From Patescibacteria group bacterium (lineage in GTDB: Bacteria; Patescibacteriota; Minisyncoccia; Phycocordibacterales; UBA12079), in the NCBI GenBank assembly GCA_018894995.1, contig JAHIOZ010000056.1, forward strand, positions 1 to 19,245: a stretch of DNA of 19,245 nucleotides. Reading direction: 5' to 3'. A program made the translations under genes and the position numbers. Of the stretch, positions 14,821 through 19,245 are shown in pieces. Every line of letters starts with the position of its first letter. Position 1 is the stretch's first letter. Below the pieces are notes generated by a model. It was given only the letters and a program-made list of their open reading frames with translations, made no database searches and was not told where the DNA came from.

Positions 14821-16275
14821 TTACTTATTACTAGTCGTAGACCTCATCAACGGGAACAACTGAGTTTCCCTGATTGGTTTATCTACCAAAGTGCTGAAAA
14901 GTCTTTCCCCAAAACCAAAACCGCAAGTTGGTGGCATTCCATATTCCAACATTTCTACAAATTCCCAATCGGGCATCATAGCTTCCTCATCTCCCCTTTC
15001 CAAAAGTTTTTGTTGATTTTCAAATCTTTCTTTTTGATCCACAGGATCATTCAACTCAGAATAACCATTCCCGATTTCACTTCCCGCCAAAATAACTTGA
15101 AATCTTTCAACCAAGTCCTGGTTATCTTTTGTTGATTTTGACAAAGGTGCGACAAGTTTAGGATGATTAATCAAGAAAGCCGGCCCTGCAATTTGTTTTC
15201 TGCAATATTTCCAAAGAGTATCAGTTAATCTTTCACGATTATTTCCTTCATATTTAACTTTCAATTCATCTAATTTATTTTTCATTTCTTCTTCAGAAGC
15301 TTCCAAAATATCAATTCCTGTTTTATCCAAAACTTCTTGTCGGTAATCAATTTTTCTCCAATCGTCAGCCAAATCAAATTCGTAACCTTTAGCTTTAAAT
15401 TCAGTTGTCCCAAAAACTTCTTTCGCCAATTCACGATATAATTCTTTCACTAATTCCATTCCGTCATTGTAATCGGCATAAGCCCAGTAAAATTCAAGAT
15501 TAGTAAATTCCTGCAAATGATCCGGGCTGGTTCCTTCGTTTCTGAAAATTCTGCCTATTTCAAAAGTTTTAGGAAATCCTGCTGACATCAATCTTTTTTG
15601 CCACAACTCTCCAACCGAAATTCTCAAATACAAATCCATATCAAAATCATTGTGATGAGTTACAAAAGGTCGCGCTTCCGCACCTCCTGTCGTAATCTCT
15701 AAAGAAGGCGTTTCCACTTCCAAAAATTCTTTTTTATTGAAAAAATTTCTCGCGGTGTTCCAAAATTTTGCTTTTTTGACAAACAACTCCCTTTCTTCCG
15801 GATTCATCAACAAATCCAAATATCTTTTTCGATATCTTTCTTCAATATCTTGTAACCCGTGCCATTTTTCAGGAAGAGGTCGTAAACTTTTGGACAACAT
15901 TTTCCAATCAGAAATTATAACGGACTGCTGTCCTCTTTTTGTTGTAAACATTTTTCCTTTCACTTGAATAAAATCTCCAATATCAACGGTGTCTTCAAAA
16001 AAACTAAAATCTTTTTCATCAAAATCTTCTTTTTTAATTATTCCTTGAAAAGTTTCTGTGCCGTCTGTGAAATTAAAAAACGAAAGTCCGCCTTGTGGTC
16101 TTAGTGACATAACCCTACCAACAAGTTTAACTTCTTTGTCCTCTTCAAAATTGCCAATCGCTTCCTTTATTGAAAAATCAAAATCCGCTCCCGCAGGATA
16201 CGGATCTATTCCAGCTTCTTTTAGTTTATTTAATTTTTCCAATCGCACTTGGCGGATATCTTCGAGTGAACTCAT
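14821..16275 (-). CDS. lysS: Lysyl-tRNA synthetase, class II
   Basis: A 484-aa class II enzyme that charges tRNA-Lys with lysine using ATP. An N-terminal OB-fold anticodon-binding domain spans about 48-125 (VKLVGRVMSLRPQGGLSFFNF). The catalytic domain has motif 1 near FLEVETPSL (184-192), the GGAEARPFVTHHN substrate loop (197-209), motif 2 FRNEG...EFTNLEFYWAYAD (244-268) and motif 3 GFGFGERLFS (452-461) with its arginine R458. The C-terminus ends LFPLMRSTTSNK; the last few residues go slightly beyond the usual PLMRP end. It sits downstream of greA (a common greA-lysS pairing), but a hairpin element separates them, so cotranscription is unproven. The ATG at 16275 has no Shine-Dalgarno. An intrinsic terminator follows the stop. 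Confidence 0.95.
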   Translation of the reverse strand: MSSLEDIRQVRLEKLNKLKEAGIDPYPAGADFDFSIKEAIGNFEEDKEVKLVGRVMSLRPQGGLSFFNFTDGTETFQGIIKKEDFDEKDFSFFEDTVDIGDFIQVKGKMFTTKRGQQSVIISDWKMLSKSLRPLPEKWHGLQDIEERYRKRYLDLLMNPEERELFVKKAKFWNTARNFFNKKEFLEVETPSLEITTGGAEARPFVTHHNDFDMDLYLRISVGELWQKRLMSAGFPKTFEIGRIFRNEGTSPDHLQEFTNLEFYWAYADYNDGMELVKELYRELAKEVFGTTEFKAKGYEFDLADDWRKIDYRQEVLDKTGIDILEASEEEMKNKLDELKVKYEGNNRERLTDTLWKYCRKQIAGPAFLINHPKLVAPLSKSTKDNQDLVERFQVILAGSEIGNGYSELNDPVDQKERFENQQKLLERGDEEAMMPDWEFVEMLEYGMPPTCGFGFGERLFSTLVDKPIRETQLFPLMRSTTSNK

Positions 16276-16288
16276 GGTTTTTTTATTA

Positions 16289-16510
16289 GGGTTTAGGGTG
16301 TAGCGTTTAGGATTTAGGTAAAAGGACTTAAAGAATTTTTAATTTTGTAATTTTTAAACCTGACGAAAATTTCCTTTGGAAATTTTCATCGTCGTGTTAT
16401 TGTGTTTCAAAATTAATTCATTCAAAAATTCGATATTGAATCGAAATTAAAAATTAAAAATTAAAAATTAAAAATTCTTTAACTATACCCTAAACGCTAT
16501 ACCCTACACC
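16289..16510. repeat. Nested inverted repeat between greA and lysS (TCGTCGTGTT type)
   Basis: The outer, imperfect arms are quasi-tandem tttaggg-like words (16289-16319) mirrored by accctaaacgctataccc (near 16488-16510). Middle arms ttaaagaatttttaatttt (16329-16347) match 16464-16482 exactly. The core is a hairpin gacgaaaatttcc-ttt-ggaaattttcatc (16362-16390, one mismatch) followed by gtcgtgtta. A five-fold aaaatt tandem runs through about 16445-16477. The layout matches the rpoC-dnaG spacer. No gene is seen in 16276-16517. Confidence 0.8.
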
Positions 16511-16517
16511 CTTTTTT

Positions 16518-16985
16518 TTATTTAATATTTTCAATTTTGTATCTCATAAGGGAACCATTAGGAGCCGTAAATGAAAACTCCTCTCCTTTCTTCTTTCTAA
16601 GCATTGCTTGAACGAGTGGAGAACGCACAGAGATTTTTCCCTCAGACATATTAGCTTCTTCAGCACCAACAATTTTATATTCCACTTTATCTTTTTGACC
16701 TTGCTTGGTTAAAACTACTGTTCCACCTATTCCAACTTCATTTTTACTACCACCATCAACAACCACAACATCTTTTAAAATATTTTCGAGTTGCATAATT
16801 CTTTGTTCCAATTCGGCTTGAGATTCTCTGGCTTGATGATATTCGGCGTTCTCACGCAAATCACCCATAGAGCCGGTTTGATCCAATTCTTTGGCTATTT
16901 CGCCTCTTTTTGTTGTTTTCAAATAAACTAACTCTTCAGTTAATTCTTTAAATTTTTCTTTTGTTAAATATTCTTTGTGTTCCAT
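16518..16985 (-). CDS. greA: Transcription elongation factor GreA
   Basis: 155 aa, the normal GreA length. It binds the polymerase secondary channel and stimulates cleavage of backtracked RNA. The N-terminal coiled coil (about 1-77) carries the acidic tip GDLRENAEYH with D42 and E45, which position the catalytic metal. The C-terminal FKBP-like domain (about 85-155) includes GTVVLTKQG, YKIVGAEEANMSEGKISVRSPL and the end MRYKIENIK. It acts on the RpoBC enzyme encoded in the same window. No Shine-Dalgarno precedes the ATG at 16985; the motif TGCTAGTATATG lies just upstream, so translation may be leaderless. Confidence 0.97.
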   Translation of the reverse strand: MEHKEYLTKEKFKELTEELVYLKTTKRGEIAKELDQTGSMGDLRENAEYHQARESQAELEQRIMQLENILKDVVVVDGGSKNEVGIGGTVVLTKQGQKDKVEYKIVGAEEANMSEGKISVRSPLVQAMLRKKKGEEFSFTAPNGSLMRYKIENIK

Positions 16986-16992
16986 AATACCG

Positions 16993-17003
16993 CATATACT
17001 AGC
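16993..17003 (-). promoter_or_regulatory. Extended -10-like element before greA
   Basis: On the minus strand TGCTAGTATATG ends 7 nt before the greA ATG. It can be read as TAGTAT with an upstream TG (10 nt from the ATG) or as TATATG (7 nt). The eleven bases TGCTAGTATAT are identical to those before rpsP. No good -35 is seen at 17 nt, as is common for extended -10 promoters. Confidence 0.45.
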
Positions 17004-17119
17004 ACATTAATTATGCAAAAACCATTCAATATTCCCCAAGTTCAAGAATTAGTTGCAACACCTAAGTCTATTAATTAAGATTTAGGCAATATGAAAAATA
17101 AAAAAGAAAAAAGAATTTT

Positions 17120-17293
17120 TTACGACAAAGCATTAATGAGACTTATGATAGTACTGAATAGTCCGGTAATCAAAGCAATCAAAGTAGACCTGTCTTTATA
17201 CCAAATAAAATTCTGTGACGAATTAATCAATTCGCTTTGTTGAATTTTCGGATTTTGAATATTTTGCTGATTTTGAATATCCTGATTTCCCAT
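17120..17293 (-). CDS. Small putative membrane peptide, 57 aa
   Basis: I do not recognise this protein. From the ATG at 17293 (the in-frame start at 17311 is less likely because it overlaps the putative -10), it has a Gln/Asn-rich N-terminal half (MGNQDIQNQQNIQNPKIQQ). A short polar link (NFIWYKDRST) leads to one C-terminal hydrophobic helix (LIALITGLFSTIISLINAL), consistent with a single tail-anchored membrane span. A TATAAT lies 6 nt upstream of the ATG and there is no Shine-Dalgarno. It lies between nadK and greA with palindromic spacers on the nadK side. It may be a small membrane protein or a spurious frame; the ATG-proximal -10 and clear helix favour a real gene. Confidence 0.5.
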   Translation of the reverse strand: MGNQDIQNQQNIQNPKIQQSELINSSQNFIWYKDRSTLIALITGLFSTIISLINALS

Positions 17294-17299
17294 GTAAAT

Positions 17300-17305
17300 A
17301 TTATA
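17300..17305 (-). promoter_or_regulatory. -10 box next to the small membrane-peptide gene
   Basis: A perfect TATAAT on the minus strand ends 6 nt before the ATG at 17293, so the transcript would start at about the A of ATG. The -35 region (taacat at 17 nt) is weak. The sequence is AT-rich, so chance is possible. Confidence 0.35.
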
Positions 17306-17420
17306 TAACAATTTTAAAAAGTATGTTAGAGGTAAGTGTGGATTTTAAAAAATGTCTGAATTGTCGCTTTTTTCCGCTATGTTCCGAAGCTTACAAAAAC
17401 GAGAGATAAATTAACACGCT

Positions 17421-17549
17421 GTATTTCCACGTCGGTGAGCCAAATTTTTTGAAAAATAAATTTGCTTTGCAAATTTATTTTTCAAAAAATTTGGCTCACC
17501 TCCTCGCAAAGACGAAAATTTGAAAATTTTCGTTGACGAATTTTGGCAG
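17421..17549. repeat. Framed palindrome copy C, 3' of nadK
   Basis: The left frame is tttccacgtcg (17424-17434). A 67-bp perfect hairpin follows (17434-17500, 32-bp arms, ttt loop at 17466-17468), then the right frame ctcctcgcaaagacgaa (17500-17516). A second hairpin (17512-17533, acgaaaattt/aaattttcgt) and cgttgacgaattttggc follow. The last satellite hairpin present in copies A and B2 is missing its second arm. It ends 10 nt from the nadK stop codon. The rest of 17294-17420 shows no gene. Confidence 0.85.
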
Positions 17550-17558
17550 TGTAAATTT

Positions 17559-18347
17559 TTATTTCATCAATCCCTTTTTGTCTTGCAATGCTTTATAAAA
17601 ATGGTGGTTGTCCAAAACAGCAAACAAAAGTTTTTTTGGATGTCTTCTAATAATAATTTTTCTGTTTTTATCTGATATTTCATCAACAGTCTGGCCGTCA
17701 GCCACCAAATAAACAGGGTCTGAATTTCGACTACCCAAAAATTCAATTTCTATTTCTGAATCGGGATTAATGACAAGAGAGCGAATATTCAAATGAACCG
17801 GACAAATGGGAGTCAAAACAAGAGAAAAAATTCCCGGTTGAATAATCGGGCCACCCGCCGAAACATTATAACCGGTAGAACCGGTTGGAGTACTGACAAT
17901 AAATCCGTCACTATTCAAATTTTTGTAAATATTTTCTGAATCAATTTTTACATTAAAAGAACCCATTGATGTAGGGTGTTTCAAATAAACATCGTTGGCA
18001 AAAGGACCAAATTTTTTACCGTCCAATTCCAATTCCAATCCTATTCTCTTCTCAATTTTATAATTACCGCCAAGCACTTTTTTTAAAATCTCCCGCCACT
18101 CCAAAATATTTCCGCTGGTCAAAAAACCGACATTTCCGGCATTTATTCCCAAACAAGGAATATCTCTTTGAGAAAATTTGGCGATATTATGCATAACGAA
18201 ACCATCTCCCCCTAAAACAATAACAAGGTCAGCATCTTCATTTTGAGAAACTACCTCGTGACTTTCTTCCTTTAGCCACCTTTCCATTTCACTTTTTGTT
18301 TTTTGGGCATTATCCTTTTCCGGATGTGCGGTAATTATAAATTTCAT
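17559..18347 (-). CDS. nadK: NAD kinase
   Basis: 262 aa. It phosphorylates NAD to NADP, supplying reducing cofactor for biosynthesis. The family motifs are clear: GGDG (46-49) in VIVLGGDGFVMHN for phosphate/ATP binding, GINAGNVGFLTSGN (67-80), FANDVYL (116-122), SDGFIVSTPTGSTGYNVSAGGPI (146-168), which shapes the NAD pocket, and VADGQ (215-219). The length is slightly below average. The ATG at 18347 is preferred; a TTG at 18383 would place the start inside a small hairpin (ttggctttggcaaagccaa). There is no Shine-Dalgarno. TATATT lies 7 nt upstream of the ATG. A framed palindrome follows the stop codon. Confidence 0.95.
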   Translation of the reverse strand: MKFIITAHPEKDNAQKTKSEMERWLKEESHEVVSQNEDADLVIVLGGDGFVMHNIAKFSQRDIPCLGINAGNVGFLTSGNILEWREILKKVLGGNYKIEKRIGLELELDGKKFGPFANDVYLKHPTSMGSFNVKIDSENIYKNLNSDGFIVSTPTGSTGYNVSAGGPIIQPGIFSLVLTPICPVHLNIRSLVINPDSEIEIEFLGSRNSDPVYLVADGQTVDEISDKNRKIIIRRHPKKLLFAVLDNHHFYKALQDKKGLMK

Positions 18348-18354
18348 AGAGATA

Positions 18355-18383
18355 AATATACCACTTGGCTTTGCCAAAGCCAA
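18355..18383 (-). promoter_or_regulatory. Possible nadK promoter, leaderless
   Basis: On the minus strand there is TTGGCT (18383-18378), 17 nt, then TATATT (18360-18355), with 7 nt from the -10 to the ATG at 18347. The -35 is partial (4/6) and overlaps the ttggcttt-ggc-aaagccaa hairpin (18364-18382). Confidence 0.4.
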
Positions 18384-18418
18384 ACAATTAGATTATTCAA
18401 ATTGATTATTCAAATTTA

Positions 18419-18464
18419 AAATTTACGGTAAACTGTGACGGTCGTCACGATTTACCGTAAATTT
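18419..18464. repeat. 46-bp hairpin upstream of nadK
   Basis: Arms aaatttacggtaaa and tttaccgtaaattt pair perfectly. After two mismatches an inner gtgacg/cgtcac stem closes with a gt loop. It is the first of three stacked hairpins between nadK and the next gene. Confidence 0.85.
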
Positions 18465-18482
18465 ATTTAAATACAAATTTAT

Positions 18483-18532
18483 TAAAAACTAAACAGTACT
18501 ATATTACGTAATATAGTACTGTTTAGTTTTTA
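18483..18532. repeat. 50-bp perfect palindrome
   Basis: Centred on tacgta (18507.5), with 25-bp arms (core acagtactatattac) that match at every position and no spacer. It is followed by quasi-tandem tagttttt words. It forms the middle hairpin of the 18348-18593 gap, which holds no gene. Confidence 0.9.
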
Positions 18533-18544
18533 GTTTTTGGTTAG

Positions 18545-18583
18545 TTTAAAATCCCCAGAGGCAAGGCCTCTGGGGATTTTAAA
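18545..18583 (-). terminator. Intrinsic terminator of the Gmad2-like gene
   Basis: A perfect stem with GC-rich core atccccagaggc / gcctctggggat, a 3-nt loop, and T-rich flanks on both sides. It lies 11 nt past the stop of the gene at 18594-19100. It is symmetric, so bidirectional action is possible. Confidence 0.85.
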
Positions 18584-18593
18584 AAATTGTTTT

Positions 18594-19100
18594 TTATTGT
18601 TTAAAATAAATTGTGATTTCTAAAGCATCATCGTTTTCCGGCAAACCTGACGGATTATCTTTTTTCAAAATTAAAGCCCCTCTTTTTGAGAATTCACCGA
18701 TGAATTCCGGTTTTTCAAATTCAATCACAGCTTCAAACGAAACAAAGTCTGTGGTCATCCAATCTCCTTTTGCCGTCGCATAACTTTCAGCAATTATTCT
18801 TCCATCCCAGTCAACCAAAACAACGGGAAAAGTCGCTTCAAAAAACCAATTTCCTCTCGCTTCTCCTTTTATAACCAAAGGGCTTGTGATTTCTTGCTCG
18901 GGTTGTGGAGTTTCCAAGATTATCAAATCTGATTTATCCTCTTTGTCCTCACACAATTCTATTGGCATCGGTGAAGAAGGCGCTCCGTGTTTAACCCATT
19001 TCCCTTCCGAACAAATCCAAGTATCCTCATCTCCGCGAATAACGATAATAATTAAAACCAAAGCTATTGCCACTAATATTATTTTTATAAATTTATTCAT
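18594..19100 (-). CDS. Membrane-anchored Gmad2-like immunoglobulin-fold protein
   Basis: 168 aa. An N-terminal hydrophobic helix (MNKFIKIILVAIALVLIIIVIRG) serves as anchor or uncleaved signal. A short two-cysteine segment follows (WICSEGKWVKHG, then PIELC), which could form a disulfide. The C-terminal 105 or so residues resemble the Gmad2 immunoglobulin-like domain, with LETPQPEQEITSPLVIKGEARG, then WFFEATFPVVLVDWDG and the A-x-GDWM motif. Such domains sit outside the membrane in cell-surface or spore-associated proteins; the partner is unknown. The ATG at 19100 is preferred over a TTG at 19118 because it starts directly at the membrane helix. There is no Shine-Dalgarno. A strong terminator follows. 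Family assignment is from recalled motifs. Confidence 0.75.
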   Translation of the reverse strand: MNKFIKIILVAIALVLIIIVIRGDEDTWICSEGKWVKHGAPSSPMPIELCEDKEDKSDLIILETPQPEQEITSPLVIKGEARGNWFFEATFPVVLVDWDGRIIAESYATAKGDWMTTDFVSFEAVIEFEKPEFIGEFSKRGALILKKDNPSGLPENDDALEITIYFKQ

Positions 19101-19125
19101 ACTTATACCATATCCCAAAAACCTA

Positions 19126-19240
19126 GCTCTATATTTACCGAAATTTTAACCGAAGACTTTGCAAAAAATCTTCAGAATATCCCGATATTCTTCATATTTT
19201 TTGCTTCGTCTCGATTAAAATTTCGAAAAATATTTAGAGC
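19126..19240. repeat. Imperfect nested inverted repeat at the right window end
   Basis: The outer arm gctctatatttaccg (from 19126) is mirrored by aaatatttagagc (ending 19240). A middle segment, gaaattttaaccgaag, matches cttcg...attaaaatttc. The inner hairpin pairs 19161-19181 with 19184-19204 at 18 of 21 positions around a cc loop. Both levels share the same centre (about 19183). It lies upstream of the Gmad2-like gene; no promoter stands out. Confidence 0.75.
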
Positions 19241-19245
19241 AGAGT

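Noticed and set aside
16289..16319. Telomere-like TTTAGGG words
   Set aside because: Only a few irregular units, mirrored at 16488-16510; they fit the quasi-tandem arms of other intergenic elements, not a telomere.
16441..16482. Tandem aaaatt repeats considered as a CRISPR or satellite array
   Set aside because: The units are about 7 bp with no spacers; this is the AT-rich arm of a nested inverted repeat.
17013..17078. 21-codon plus-strand frame (MQKPFNIPQVQELVATPKSIN) next to greA
   Set aside because: It looks protein-like and may be a remnant of an N-terminus, but it has no Shine-Dalgarno and ends at once; too short to call.
17352..17414. 20-codon plus-strand frame (MSELSLFSAMFRSLQKREIN)
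   Set aside because: No ribosome binding site or promoter; a length expected by chance.

Overview
The window looks like a piece of a streamlined, AT-rich bacterial genome, most likely Candidate Phyla Radiation / Patescibacteria (Parcubacteria-like). This placement is an inference. It rests on short RNA polymerase large subunits (beta 1055 aa, beta' 1224 aa), a DUF2779 nuclease, a membrane-anchored Gmad2-type protein with a W-x-C / HGAPSSPMP segment, standard stop codons (UGA is a stop), and almost no Shine-Dalgarno sites on the housekeeping genes. No rRNA, tRNA, CRISPR array or insertion sequence was seen.

Layout. All recognisable housekeeping genes are on the minus strand, so transcription runs right to left: a Gmad2-like surface protein (18594-19100), NAD kinase (17559-18347), a 57-aa membrane peptide (17120-17293), greA (16518-16985), lysS (14821-16275), rpsP with a very long acidic tail (13826-14533), rpoB (10025-13192), rpoC (6305-9979), dnaG (4437-6134), rpoD (3063-4403) and a DUF2779 two-domain nuclease (360-1859). 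Together they cover transcription (core polymerase, principal sigma factor, cleavage factor), replication priming, and translation (S16, Lys-tRNA synthetase). dnaG-rpoD resembles the classical macromolecular-synthesis operon, and greA next to lysS is also a common bacterial neighbourhood.

The one plus-strand island (about 2030-2725) is different in kind. It holds two small unknown genes, each with a near-perfect sigma-70 promoter (TTGACA-17-TATTAT and TTGACA-17-TATAAT) and a strong Shine-Dalgarno, and it ends in a clean intrinsic terminator. The minus-strand genes lack Shine-Dalgarno sites, and several have a -10-like hexamer only 6-10 nt before the ATG, as expected for leaderless mRNAs.

The gaps between genes are packed with palindromes. 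The most interesting structure is a family of at least four 'framed palindromes' (near 188-259, 2771-2840, 2880-2944 and 17434-17500). Conserved flanks (left about ggactgYcRcgtcR, right CTCCTCGCARAGACGAA) enclose perfect or near-perfect palindromes of similar length (65-72 bp) but different sequence. The insertions lie just 3' of minus-strand genes. A second hairpin type flanked by TCGTCGTGTT follows rpoC and greA. Both window ends also lie in inverted repeats, so the sequence may be a contig that broke at such elements.
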